From: a virus | IMG/VR virus record: IMGVR_UViG_3300042691_032824 | Span: 1 to 62,053 of that record | Direction: 5' to 3' (one strand) | DNA length: 62,053 nucleotides | Made by a program: the position numbers and the translations under genes | The notes under the pieces: generated by a model | Databases searched by the model: none | Seen by the model: only the letters and a program-made list of their open reading frames with translations | What the model was told of the DNA's origin: nothing | Shown here: in pieces, positions 13,618-25,300 of the stretch | Layout: every line of letters starts with the position of its first letter | Position numbering within the stretch: position 1 is the stretch's first letter

Positions 13618-13981
13618 ATGGCAATTAACTATCCAAAATTTGATAAAAAAATAACTGATCAAATTGATGACTCAAAATTTAGGCAGGTAAAAAATAGACC
13701 TGGAACAATAATGAGTTATAATTCAGCTCAAAATACAGCTACTGTAATGGTTGACGAAAAGTTCTCAAGTAATATTCGGGAACATGATACCCAATGTCCC
13801 TTGCCCGTTTATCTATGGCATACAATCAGTAGCCCCATCACCAGGCACACGATGCCTCGTGGGTTTTAGAGATGAGCACGAAGACGATCCATATATTATA
13901 ATGTACTTCAACGAACCACGTTCATATAAAAATACTCGAAATACAACGGTAGATACCGGTATCCCAAAGTTTATGGTGTAA
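13618..13981 (+). CDS. OB-fold baseplate spike-like protein, +1 frameshift at CGG 13777
   Basis: With a +1 shift after residue 53 the two overlapping frames give one 120-residue protein. The text NRPGTIMSYNSAQNTATVMV before the site and NVPCPFIYGIQSVAPSPG then CLVGFRD after it form the pattern of a gpV/gp5-type OB-fold domain of phage spikes. Neither half alone would fold as this barrel. It lies between the murein hydrolase and the gp25-like gene, where a central spike component is expected. A ribosome site AAGG lies just before ATG 13618. Spike assignment is by pattern only. Confidence 0.78.
13777..13779 (+). other. +1 frameshift site 3 (ATT CGG G)
   Basis: In-frame CGG is codon 54 of the spike-like gene. 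Skipping C gives GGG AAC ATG and leads into NVPCPF; the unshifted frame reads unrelated sequence to 13869. Confidence 0.87.
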
Positions 13982-13983
13982 TT

Positions 13984-14667
13984 ATGATTAATAATGAAGA
14001 AGAGTCAAGAAAATCTAATGTCTTTAATGAGGGAGCAGAATTAAAGAGAAGAAAAGAATTTTCAAATAGAGAAGTTGGTATTACTCATCCAGACCACAAG
14101 GGTTTCATAAGAATAGCCGACTCGGGTGAAATAGAAATATTTGCAGCTCCTGGTGTTGGACTTATTTTAAATCCAAATACAAGAAGTGTTGCGATTGTAG
14201 CAGATTCTATTAAGTTCTTTTGTAGAGATGATGACGGTTTAAGATGGAATGACAAATCATTTAATCCAGCTTCTGACGTGTATAATGAGCCAGCTCTTTT
14301 AAAAACTAATGATTTCTTAAATAATCCAGCTTATTATAGATCAGGTTATTATTTGAATAATTTGGAGCAATTTACACAGAACCAAGAGCAAAGCCCTATT
14401 ACTATTATGGGTGAATATGGTTTAGGTTTAAATTTAGGAAAGGATACTCCACTGGTATCTGACCCAAATAAACTTACTCTAGAGCAAAAAACTTTAATTG
14501 ACACGTATGCTAAAACGCACACTGAATCAGAAGTTGAATTACTTGTCGATTTCATGTCAAATGGATATACATTCCAAGACGCTTTAGATAAAGTTTCAAA
14601 TAGTGAGTTAAATAAGTCAGGAAATCTAGAAAACTTTCCATGGATAACAGACGGTTTGGAAAAATAA
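13984..14667 (+). CDS. Baseplate-region hypothetical protein
   Basis: A 227-residue protein not recognised by family. The N-terminal half is beta-rich (residues about 35-80: GFIRIADSGEIEIFAAPGVG and a following repeat of short strands), and the C-terminal part is helical and acidic. It starts 2 bases after the spike-like gene and overlaps the gp25-like gene by one base (TAATG), so it is translated with the baseplate set and is probably a spike or hub accessory. No catalytic motif or membrane segment is visible. Confidence 0.78.
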   Translation: MINNEEESRKSNVFNEGAELKRRKEFSNREVGITHPDHKGFIRIADSGEIEIFAAPGVGLILNPNTRSVAIVADSIKFFCRDDDGLRWNDKSFNPASDVYNEPALLKTNDFLNNPAYYRSGYYLNNLEQFTQNQEQSPITIMGEYGLGLNLGKDTPLVSDPNKLTLEQKTLIDTYAKTHTESEVELLVDFMSNGYTFQDALDKVSNSELNKSGNLENFPWITDGLEK

Positions 14668-15050
14668 TGAGCGATTTTTATTTTGGATACGATGGAGACA
14701 TTAAATTATCTGGCAATAAAGATATAGCTATGGTCCAAAATAGGGCTCAAAAAGATACCCAGCAAATCTATTTAAGGTTGATGACTGAACCAAATGATTT
14801 TACAATTTACCCAAGATTAGGTTGTGACTTGTCCCTTCTCAAAGGAATGCCACAAAGTAAAACTACAGGTGAAATAGGCAAAAGAATTATTAGAGAAGCT
14901 TTAGAAAATGAAACTAAAGGTGGAATATTTAAAGGAAGATCTATATCAATAGACGCAGTTCCAGTATCTGCAACAGCAATAAGATTTGATGTGCATATTG
15001 AAGACAACTCTTTAGAGCCAATTACCCTATCCATAACTCAAGATATATAA
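14667..15050 (+). CDS. gp25-like baseplate wedge protein
   Basis: A 127-residue protein of the gp25/lysozyme-like baseplate family. It shows the family layout: an N-terminal strand with DFYFGYDGDIKLSG, a helix with QNRAQKDTQQIYLRLMTEP, then YPRLGCDLSLLKG and a C-terminal EDNSLEPITLSI strand. ATG 14667 is chosen rather than the longer frame from 14640 because it overlaps the preceding stop (TAATG), gives the family N-terminus, and because the longer version would include an in-frame CGG, a codon avoided in this genome. It should form part of the wedge that links the hub to the sheath, together with the J-like protein next to it. Confidence 0.87.
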   Translation: MSDFYFGYDGDIKLSGNKDIAMVQNRAQKDTQQIYLRLMTEPNDFTIYPRLGCDLSLLKGMPQSKTTGEIGKRIIREALENETKGGIFKGRSISIDAVPVSATAIRFDVHIEDNSLEPITLSITQDI

Positions 15051-15062
15051 ACAGGAGCAAAA

Positions 15063-16232
15063 ATGCCAATCGTATACAGCAAAAGTAAAACAGAGATTCT
15101 AGGGAAGATGCTTCTGTCACTAGAGAAAAATGCTGGCATTACTGCAACATATCCTGGCTCAATAGCTAGAGCCTTTGCTGAAGCGGTAGCAGTAGAAATG
15201 GGTGATTTATATGAGGCGTTAAAGTTTAGTGTCAATCAGACATCTATATCCACAGCTTCTGGTAGATCACTGGACCTTATAGGTGAATTGTATGGGGTAA
15301 GAAGAAAAATTGTTTCTCCAGAAATAGAACAAGATAGAATGAGCTATAATATAGAATTCTTTATTTCTTCTCCATCATCTAGCGATATAGTCATACCAAA
15401 AGATACATTAGTTTATAATGATGTTACAGAATTTTCTTCCAAACAGTACCAATATAAACTTCAAGATTCAGTAACAATTATTGCTGGCACAACCAGAGCT
15501 TATGGAAGAATAGCTGCTTCTTTTACTGGGCAAGATTTTACTGCAGCAAAAAATACTCTTACTAAGCATAACTTTACTTCCGTAGAGGGATCTATCATAT
15601 TTTGCACAAATACAAAAGAGATATTTGCTATGCCAGGTATGGAAAGTGATGACTCCTACAGGAGAAGAATAAGCTTTTCTATTAAAGAAAAGTCATACGG
15701 CACCGCTGAATCATTGAGACTAAACGCTCTTGCCCTTCCTGGGGTCAGAGACGTACGTATACGTGAGTCATCATATGGAATGGGTTCCTGTGATGTTATT
15801 GTAGTCCCAGAAACTCAAACGATTAGTCCTTCATTTGTTCAAAACGTGTTAGATAATCTTTCCCCAAGAAAGCCTGTAGGCATTAAATTAAATATAAGAA
15901 TTGCAGAAAGAGTGCCTATCAGCCTAGCTGTTAATATAGTGCTGCCTCAGGGCTTGTCTAGTGCGGCAGTTTCTGCTCTTGAAAACCAGGCTTCAATCTT
16001 TTTGAGAAGATACTTGAACTCGTTCACTATTGGTGGTACACTTTCCTATGCCGACATTGAATCTCAGATAAGAGCTTCTTCAGACTTTATAAAATCTGTA
16101 AATGTTCTTAGCGTGACAGCAAGAGGGCAAGAAATCCCCAAGGGAATATTCACCCTAAATTCTGAAAGAGAATACATGATAGCTGGCACTGTGTCCGTTT
16201 TTTCTGTTATAATGTCTTCTACAGGATATTAG
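15063..16232 (+). CDS. J-like baseplate wedge protein
   Basis: A 389-residue protein of the phage P2 gpJ / T4 gp6-like baseplate family. Recognisable parts are GRSLDLIGELYGVRR near residue 65, the ESDDSYRRRISFSIK segment near residue 200 followed by GTAESLRLNALALPGVRDV, and a C-terminal alpha/beta portion with LSPRKPVGIKLNIR. It builds the iris of the baseplate wedge with the gp25-like protein encoded just upstream. A strong ribosome site AGGAG lies before the ATG. It has normal family length and no break. Confidence 0.9.
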   Translation: MPIVYSKSKTEILGKMLLSLEKNAGITATYPGSIARAFAEAVAVEMGDLYEALKFSVNQTSISTASGRSLDLIGELYGVRRKIVSPEIEQDRMSYNIEFFISSPSSSDIVIPKDTLVYNDVTEFSSKQYQYKLQDSVTIIAGTTRAYGRIAASFTGQDFTAAKNTLTKHNFTSVEGSIIFCTNTKEIFAMPGMESDDSYRRRISFSIKEKSYGTAESLRLNALALPGVRDVRIRESSYGMGSCDVIVVPETQTISPSFVQNVLDNLSPRKPVGIKLNIRIAERVPISLAVNIVLPQGLSSAAVSALENQASIFLRRYLNSFTIGGTLSYADIESQIRASSDFIKSVNVLSVTARGQEIPKGIFTLNSEREYMIAGTVSVFSVIMSSTGY

Positions 16233-16251
16233 AACCGAAAGAGTGGTACAC

Positions 16252-17544
16252 ATGTCAGACAAGCTTTTTCTTGTCACTAAAACTCACATAGTCAAAGCAA
16301 AAAATATGAAACACGCCAGAGGGCTTGTTGAGGGAGATGAAGACATCCCAGGCTCAGTAATGGCAGACAACCTTTTTGCAAAAGAAGTTTCTGAAGATCA
16401 AGCTTCAATGTATTTTTCTACTGGACAAGATTCATTTTATAATACTTTTGATGAAATAGAAGAAGAAGAAATAGACAATCAACAGTCAAATGAATCCAAT
16501 ATTGAATTAGCTAGAATAGCTCATCCAGAAAGAAATATAACTGATTCTACAATTGATTTTTTAAGATCAGAGAACAAAAGACTAGCAAGATTAGCTGATA
16601 AGCACAAGAATGTAAGAAATGAAACTGTAAACGCGATCTACGCAGCAGCTTATGACGCATTCGCAAATGTAAATATAACTGTTCCAGAAAAAAAGGAACT
16701 TAAAAGAAGTGGTCAAGGTGACGCAGAAGTAGCTGTAGCAGTCTTTGCAGACTGGCAGTTGGGCAAGCTGACACCGGATTATGACTCAGAAGTACTAGCA
16801 CAAAGAATAGAGCTCTATACAGAAAAGATGCTTAAGATCGTTGAAATGCAGAGAGCAGATCATCCAGTTGACACTCTTCATGTTTGGCTCTTAGGAGACA
16901 TTGTAGAGGGAGAAGAGATATTCCCTGGTCAAAGCCACTTACTTGATTCTGGTTTATATAGACAGGTTGGAATCAATGGACCAGAAGTTCTTTCTAAGTT
17001 CCTTACTACAGCACTACAGAATTTTAGCAAAGTAAATGTTACTGGAGTTATAGGAAACCATGGCTCTGTTGGTGGAAGAAATAGAAAGATGTACGACCCA
17101 GAATCAAATATGGATAGACTTCTCTATAGAATTGTAAGTCTTATATTTAGAAATGAGCCAAGAATAACCTTTAATATTCCAGATGGAAGAGGCGAAAGAC
17201 ACTGGTATGCAGTGGATAGAATCGGTTCATATGGAAGCCTTTTAATTCATGGAGACCAAATGCCGTCACCTAACACAGTTACCGCTTACTATAGAAAGGT
17301 GATGGGGTGGAAAGACGGGGCTATCCCTGAGGAATTTGAAGATGTATTCATGGGTCATTACCACCAGCAGGCAAAAATGACTATTGGTACATCAACATTG
17401 AGAATTTCGGGTTCTCCAGAAAGCACCAACACCTATGCCCAAGAATATTTTAATTCTATGAGTAGACCATCTCAGCATTTGATGTTTGTTCACCCAAATA
17501 ATGGAGTTACTTCAGAATACTCAATATGGCTTGATACCATTTAA
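16252..17544 (+). CDS. Calcineurin-like metallophosphoesterase with extra N-terminal domain
   Basis: A 430-residue protein with the metallophosphoesterase motifs in order: DWQLGK (Asp), LGDIVEG (GD), GNHGSVGG (GNH), LLIHGDQ (His) and GHYHQQ (GHxH). The fold suggests a metal-dependent nuclease or phosphatase of the SbcD/Mre11-like type; substrate unknown. The first 55 residues are a separate small domain (VTKTHIVKAKN) that recurs as the stand-alone protein at 44973. An acidic linker (about residues 65-75) joins the two. Start ATG 16252 is preferred over a GTG at 16243 because AAAGAG sits at proper distance. Its place inside the baseplate cluster is unusual for this enzyme class. Confidence 0.88.
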   Translation: MSDKLFLVTKTHIVKAKNMKHARGLVEGDEDIPGSVMADNLFAKEVSEDQASMYFSTGQDSFYNTFDEIEEEEIDNQQSNESNIELARIAHPERNITDSTIDFLRSENKRLARLADKHKNVRNETVNAIYAAAYDAFANVNITVPEKKELKRSGQGDAEVAVAVFADWQLGKLTPDYDSEVLAQRIELYTEKMLKIVEMQRADHPVDTLHVWLLGDIVEGEEIFPGQSHLLDSGLYRQVGINGPEVLSKFLTTALQNFSKVNVTGVIGNHGSVGGRNRKMYDPESNMDRLLYRIVSLIFRNEPRITFNIPDGRGERHWYAVDRIGSYGSLLIHGDQMPSPNTVTAYYRKVMGWKDGAIPEEFEDVFMGHYHQQAKMTIGTSTLRISGSPESTNTYAQEYFNSMSRPSQHLMFVHPNNGVTSEYSIWLDTI

Positions 17545-17558
17545 TTCAGGACAGGTAG

Positions 17559-20500
17559 ATGAAAACTTATTTTTTAGCATTAAATAAAAATGATTTTAAT
17601 ATAAGTGCATCTACCTGGACTTCCAATGTATTTGACATCTACTCAAATAGGTTCTACACAAATTATTCTACATTTAGATCTCCTAATGGCCTCAATGAAC
17701 TTGGCGATTTTACATTTGTAGGAACTGAAATCTTGGAGGACGCTACTCCAACCATAGATGGCTCCGTAAAGGTGACTAATTATGGGGAAATTAAATTAGA
17801 CCAAGATTCACGGACAGTATGGTTTCTTTAATTATGATGAGATCCAAAATGGATATTATCTTTTTAATCTTGATGATGCATCTCCATATTGGATTCTAGG
17901 TCCAGATTCCCAGTCTAGTTTTTTATATAGATTTGTTGATACAACAAGCAGAGCCGATATTATTGGCTACAAGCATGCAATAAATAATCTACCTGGTTCT
18001 GAAATACCAACAGTACAAATTAAAATTTTTACTTCTGAAACTGAAAACGCACAAGAATCAGAATGGCAGCAAATAGCTTACATTAATGAAAACACTTCAT
18101 TACTTTTTTTGAGAGATGTAAAACGCTATGTTAAATTTAAAGTAGAGTTCAGTACGTCTTCAGATCTCTCTGATGCCAATTTCCTTTTGCTAATTCAAGT
18201 CCAAATAGAGGATATATTAAGCCCAGTTATATCTGACCACACTAGAAATATTCTCAATAGGTTCCCATCTTGGACTAAACCATTTGCCGATTCGCTAGAA
18301 AGAGCAACCCCAGAATTAGCTTTGCCAGAAACAACTGCTGGTAAATTTATTAATGCTTTAATTGGTGACAGTTTAGACACAATAGATGAATTTATTTCAA
18401 GAATAGAACTTGATTCGTTTATTGATTCTGCTAATGAAAATGAGATAGCTTGGTTATATCTTTATACTCCAGTGTCTCCTGGTTTTGTTAAGGTTACAGG
18501 AGACAACGTAGAGCTAGCAAGAGTTTCAACAATGAAAGAATTATTAGAACATAGGGCAACTGACTATGTTTTCTTTTATAATTTTACAACTAACGAATTA
18601 TACACTGTAAAAAACTTTGCAAAACTGCTTGTTGATAACGCTGACTTTGATTCAATACCCGTACAAACTCTAAACAGCTTTGATGAGTTTGGATTGAGAG
18701 TGGGCCTTCAAAGACTTTATTTAGAAACAAATACAAACTTTGCAAAAAGAATTCTTGATGTTGGGCAAAACCCACCTTCAATTAATGAAGAAGGTTTGAA
18801 GCTTACCCTAAGAAGAGAGCTAGATATTTGGAGAGCAGTTGGAGCAACACCAGATTCTGCGTATCAAGGAGCTACCCCAGAGTTAATTGAAATATCTGAT
18901 ATGATGACGATGTCAGAATTCTTTTCAAAAGAAGGAGTACCAACAAAACAGTTTTATGATTTTGTTGAATACATTAATGAAAATTACCCAACAAATTTAG
19001 GATATATAAAGTGGGGAGAGGCATACTGGGACTATGCTGGCAGAAAAGCTGAAGGGGTTTCTTCAATACCACAGATAGCAGACTCAGCAACTCCTGAGTC
19101 ATATATTGATATATATCAGCCAGGAGTTGGAGATTTTGAAGACGCTAAAATTAAATTAGAAAAAATTAATTCTGACATTCAACAGTACTCATTTGGACTT
19201 AGAGTAAGCGGTATAAAGTACGACGACTACGAAAATGCATATGAACCAATACGAGTAAAATATGACAGCTATGTTTCATATTTAGAAAACTATGTTGATA
19301 ACAATTCAGCTACAATAAATTATGATGTTACGCTAAAACTGAACTTACATGGCGATATACCAAACGATGCAGTATATACTGCAAGATATCAAGATACTGT
19401 AAAAAATAAATACACGATAGCATCCTCCCCTGAATACATCGTTCGACCAATATTTAATGGATCGGGATTTACTACTGGTGAATCCATATATTATAATTCT
19501 GGTGGAACACCGTATGTTAACACTTTCGATGTTTCGGCAACCGAATCATATACATTTAATGAAATACCACTTTATGCAGTAGATGAAGCAACAATAAGCT
19601 TTATTAACAGCACTAATTATTTGGGGGCAAATGGAAATTATGGATGGGTTGGGTTTGTTGATGCGACACCATACAGTTCTGTAAGCTCAACTAATTCAAG
19701 AATTGTAAAAACAGCAGCACAAATTAATGACTCCCCTTATGCACTAAATTTAAAAGTTGGATCAAATATATATGATTCACTTAAAACAAGAATAAAAAAC
19801 ACTCCTGCTGTTAGATCAAGTAGATTTGGTTTAGTTATAAACAACAGCAGCAATATAGATGAAACAAGCCCAATTGTTTTTACACCTCAAGATATTCTTA
19901 AAGATGTTATTATCCCTAATGGGGTCACACCTCTATACGTCCATATAGACAATGTTATTGAGGACTCATATGACATAGACCACTCCTCTGGGTCATACTC
20001 CGGTTATGGTGGTCTCTCTCTAAATAGAGACACCAATATGACACACTTGCTTTCTGCAAGTCCAAATATAATTTTTAGCTATATTAACCCCAATTTTTCT
20101 ACACCAGAACAAATGCCGGGGTACATAGGCACCACAGGAGCAACAGCAAATTATTACTTTAAGAATATTAAATTCCCTTATAATGCAACTCCTAATTATT
20201 TAATGGTGTCTTCAGCAGATGGCGCAGATTATCCATTTAGTTCTTCAAAATGGGAACCATTTACTGCTGACTATGTGTCAAGCATTGGATTTTATTTAGG
20301 TAAAGATGGTGTAGTATCGGACTACTCAACAGTAAACTATGATTGGGTTGATTCTACAAAGAATAATTTAATAGGATTTTTTGATTTTGAAAGATCATCA
20401 TTTGGTCTTTCTTCCTATGCAGAAAATGATAATTTAGTAATTCAACAAATTCAAGCAATAGATCAAAACGATGATATTGAAGTTCAAATATCATATTACA

Positions 20501-22308
20501 ATAACAATAATATTAGGCAATCAGAAGCACCAGAATTATTTACTGATTTAAGAACGTTAAGTGATGTTCCTATGGAGCCATACTACCCATTTGATTTAGG
20601 GTCAACTCCAACAGGAGTTTTAAACTACCTAGATCCAGTGACAAATAAATATATTATGAAAAATATTGCGCTCTATGCCTATCTAAAAGACTGGAGAAAT
20701 GATTTAATATCGCCATCAATAAATTCTGGATGGTATTTCCAGAATGGAAAAGAAAGATATATTTACTCAATTCCAGAAAAAGTTTTGACAGAAAACGAAG
20801 ATGAAATAGTTCTACCAGCAATAGCTAGACAAGGTTCTCCAGTGATTGTTGTGGTTGGTAATATGGACCCAGAAGATGGGTCTACAATAAACTATACCCA
20901 AGTGTCATTTTCAAATGAAGCTACTCCAACTGAACTGTCTTATCATAATGTTGAATATATAACGCCAACTCATGAAAATTATCTAGCGCTAGCATATCCA
21001 AATATTTTTGATGTGTCAGCAATAGACCAATTTACTGGACAAACAATTGTTCAAAACAAGGAATATGGATCAAACGTTATTGATTTAACGCAATCCTCAA
21101 CTCCAGTATTTTATACAAATAGAGAATATAAAATTTCTTATAGAGTAAAAAATACTTTTAATTTAGACAATGAGCATTATAATTCAATAGATAATTCTTA
21201 TAGATCAAAAGTTACTCTTTTGACTACTCCAAATTATGAGTATTATACCGAAGTGCACTATGAGTCTGCCCTATTTGATCAAGATTATGAGATTAATCCA
21301 TTAACTTTAAATCCTTTAATATCTCCTTTTGATGAAGGATTTGTATACTTATCTCATACTAGTTATCCATTTAATTCAATCGAAGCCCAAGTTTCTCCTA
21401 ATCAAATTACTCAGGGAACAAAAGATTTTATGGCCGTTAATATATGGTCTAAAGATATAAATGAAAATCCAAAGCCACATATAGAGATTGATATTATTGG
21501 AGAAAACATTGATGCTACCCCATCATTTGTGCAAACAAACGAAGATGGTTATGCAAGAGCATATGTTAGATATACTGGTTCAGAAATAGAAAAGCCAAGT
21601 TCAAATTATATTTATTTAAATAGTGTTGGTGATGATATATCAGCAACCGCATCTTACGTAGTTTTGCCAAGAGTAGAAGAAACCGAGAAGCTATCCGCAG
21701 AAGTAAGCAAAAAGATAATTAATGCAGACGGTGAAGAAAAACAATTTATATACGGCAATGCTACTCCAAATGCTGCAGTTTATTGGAGAAAAGCAAGATC
21801 TCTTTATGAAGCTCTTAATAAACCATATTCAACGAGCTCTTCTCAACCAGGGCAATACGTAGATTCTGGAGTAGTAAGTGCTGACAGCCTAGGAAACTTT
21901 AATATTGGCCCATACATAGCTTGGAATGATGCTACCCCAGGCTATTGGTTTGTGGTTGTTGATAGTGAATTTAACCAGTCCTCTAGCTCAAATCCTGTTA
22001 CTATAGTGGGAGATATTGTTTATTGGTATGAAAGATATGACGTAAATCAGTCTAATTCAGCTGAGCCATTTTTAAATTCTGCAATTGGTGGCGCTACTGG
22101 ATATTACCACTATTTAACAAATCCAGTCTTTAAAAAAGATCAGTATACGAACAGGGTTTATTATGAAAATACAGCAGATACTTCATGGAACCTGCCAAAA
22201 TGGTATCCTATTTTGAGATATTCTCAGTATCAAATGGGTCTTTTAGGTTCAACTCCATATATTATAGATTCCTATAATAATTTAAAGCCAGATTACGAAG
22301 AGGAATAA
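17559..22308 (+). CDS. Large tail/baseplate protein with Ig-like region, +1 frameshift at CGG 17811
   Basis: With a +1 shift after residue 84 the short frame at 17559 and the long frame ending at 22308 form one 1582-residue protein. The early part after the shift contains a helical segment (NRFPSWTKPFADSLE) like P2 gpI-type baseplate proteins. The C-terminal third has Ig-like strands (GYARAYVRYTG, then a second repeat with GNATPNAAVYW). It contains many Thr-Pro pairs, eleven of them as Ala-Thr-Pro, far more than its neighbours. It follows the J-like protein and the phosphoesterase and precedes the other fibre genes, so it likely links wedge to fibres. Exact role unknown. Confidence 0.8.
17811..17813 (+). 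other. +1 frameshift site 4 (TCA CGG A)
   Basis: In-frame CGG after residue 84. Skipping C gives GGA CAG TAT and a frame open to 22308; the unshifted frame stops at 17831. The next ATG in the long frame lies far downstream and no ribosome site restarts it near the break. Confidence 0.87.
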
Positions 22309-22309
22309 A

Positions 22310-25300
22310 GTGCAAAGTTTTATAAATTACACAGATCCAGGCAACGATGGAGAAGCCGCAATCAAAAAAGGGAAAATCTTACCCGACAATGCAGTAAATC
22401 TTCGGATGGTATTCTACTGATGGGGTAAGACCAGAAAATGCTCTGTCAGTAATTGACACATCTTCTTTAATTAATGAAAACTTTGGTGTGACAACAGCTG
22501 CAGCTGAAGATGTAGCTATGTATGCTGATGAATTTGGCGTTTTGAGATATGCAAAAACAAATTCAGAGTTATTCCAAAGCATGCATTCGCCAATAGTAAA
22601 AAATTCAGAAGTATCTATCAGCAATCATATAATCACTAATTCAAATAATTCTATTGAAAATAATTTTTCAAATAAAATTGGTGATTTTGAAACACAAAAC
22701 TTTGCGCATAGTTTCTATGTAAGTAGGTATTTTACAATTTTGCCTTCAAATACAGCTTCCTATAATGGAATAGGAAGATCATTAAAGTTAGTCGACCCAG
22801 ATAAGTATAATATAAAAGTAGTAGATTCTTCTGGTAATAAATATGTCGATCAGTATGGTCAAAATAAGTATGAGATTTTTATTGAAAGATATGAGAACGA
22901 AACATACACACTATCTTATAATGATTATTACAGAATAATTGTAGGTGTTGATCAACCGGATCCCGTCGGCCTGCAGCTTATATATGACAAGTTTGAAAGA
23001 ACAGCTGACGGAATACCGCATAGCCAGTTCCTTAACTTTAAAGAATACATTAACACCATGCCACTCTATGCCTACGTTGTAGAGGAGTCAGAAGTTATAG
23101 ATCCATCATCTGCTGGAAGAAAAATCTATTCTACTCAACTATTTTCTCACAAAGAAAACAAACTGCTTAAAAAAACTACCGGTGATGAAGGTTGGAAAGT
23201 AGTAACACCGATAAAAGCAATTCAGGACCCAAGAACTTTTCAAAACTTTAACTGGAGATTATTAGCTAAAATAAATTATAATTTTAGTAAAATAAAAGAC
23301 ATATACCAAAATACAGAACGAGCTGTAATGAAAGTGGCGGTCTTGTATTCTGGCTTGATTGAGAATATGCACAACCCATATGTATTCGCCAACTTAGAAG
23401 AGTCTGTAATAAATCAACAAAACTTTTTGTTTGAAAATCCGCTAAGACCAGTAGATTCTAACAAAACTCAACGAGCCTATTGGGCTCTTGATATAGATTT
23501 ATTTATCAGCACTACTGTTACTAATCAAGATATAGATCCATTTGACTATGATATCGTTGTCTGGACACCAAGCCAGGCAATAACAGCTTTGCAAAAAAGA
23601 GCACTAGATCTATTCTTGGAAAACGGTGTATCCGTATTTTTGGACTGCTCGATGCTTGATCAAGCGTCATTAACTTCATCTGGTTTAGAAAACTTTGACT
23701 ACTCATTGACATCTGTGTCAAAAAATACTGGCTATATAACAATTGTAGAGGAGTATGAAGAAGGAGATGACAATCTTAATGGATGGGATTTAACTGAGTA
23801 TCAAGAGATTGATCAATATAAAAACCATAACGTTTTTGGCAATAGGTTAAATCTATTGAATAACTCTTCTGTTAATCCAATAAGAGTATTTAATGGATCT
23901 CCAGAATCAAAAGACGGTTCAGCTCAATCAATAGTGTCCTTAACCGAAGGATTAAACAAGTACACAGCAATTCTTAAAGATAAATACAATACTAGTTCTG
24001 AATTTTCATCATTTGTAGTACTGTGTCTAAACCCATTCCTTACCTACATTAACGATAACTACGGGACAAGTGGTCTTGGTGTAGCTGGATCAAATAGAGG
24101 AGCAATTAACTCATTTCCAGTTGGCACTCCCGGAGATCAAACCGCGTTTTTAAGTGCTGCGATGTTAGGGCCAAATAAGCTATTTTATAATATTTTAACT
24201 GAAGCAAATAAAAATAAAGTAAATAGCAGAACTAAGTTTTCTAGCGATTCAACAATTGTCTGGAACATTTCCCCATGGAGAAACAGCTGGGCAATTAATG
24301 GGCAAAGAGATGATGCTGGCAAGGTAACAGTTTTATTTGATGACGAAAAGCAAACTTTTAAGTTCAGCGATAAACAACAAAGAGTTGGTTCTGGATTTGT
24401 CGGAGCATATGTTTATGACCCCAAGTTTTGTAGGGAGCTGCAACCATCAATAGGGCAATTGCTTATTAGTGACTTTGAAGCAACGTCTATCCAGCAAGAT
24501 GCTTCATCCATGATCAATGCAGATTTTAGTAACGTAGATTTTTATCTCGAATGTACAAATGACAATATAAAATTTTTAGATTTTGAAAAAGTAGATAATA
24601 ATAATTACTTATTTGGGGAAACAAAGACTTCATATAATTTATTTAAATTAACTGATGGGGCAAAGCCACTGCTAGCTACTGGCGCTTTGAGCCTAGATGC
24701 CTATTCAACAGTGATTTCAAAAGAGTTTGACCTTAAGTCAATCTATTATCCATATATGATTTTAGATTATAATGATAGTTCTAGCGGATATCAGAGTACA
24801 AGTAAATCTGTAGTAAAAACTCCAAAAGAATATCTTCCAGGAAGTCAATTTGTTAAAGACTATGACTTTGATTTTAAAACACAAATATTTGTTACACAAA
24901 CAAAGACAAATAAATTCACTTATAAAGTTTATTGGAATACAAGCTTTAGTACTCCTTTAAATGCAGAAGTGGGCAATATCTCCTATATTAGCAAAAGAGG
25001 TATAGCTGAAAATCCAGATGGAATTCCAGTTGTCTCCACTCAACAACCAAGAGACGAAAATGGAATTGTAATTACAAATACTGATTCTAGATTTAGGGGT
25101 TATAAATATCCAACAAATATTTATTCATTGACAGATATACAGTCATTAAAGCCAGTTGATAGAGCAAGTCCTAGAAATAGTTTTCATTATACTTTTGACA
25201 TCCCAAGATCTGGAAGATGGAATGAATACATGGTGGGGTCAAATGATTCAAATAACTCAAATGTAGATTCAACTCAAGTTGTATATAAAGAAATTGGAAA

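Noticed and set aside
11545-13981. Breaks as ordinary pseudogenes
   Set aside because: Eleven essential-looking genes (primase, hub, spike) would all be dead by the same single-codon change while the downstream frames stay perfectly open.
14640-14666. Longer N-terminus of the gp25-like protein
   Set aside because: It lies inside the previous gene, lacks a ribosome site, contains an in-frame CGG and extends beyond the family start.
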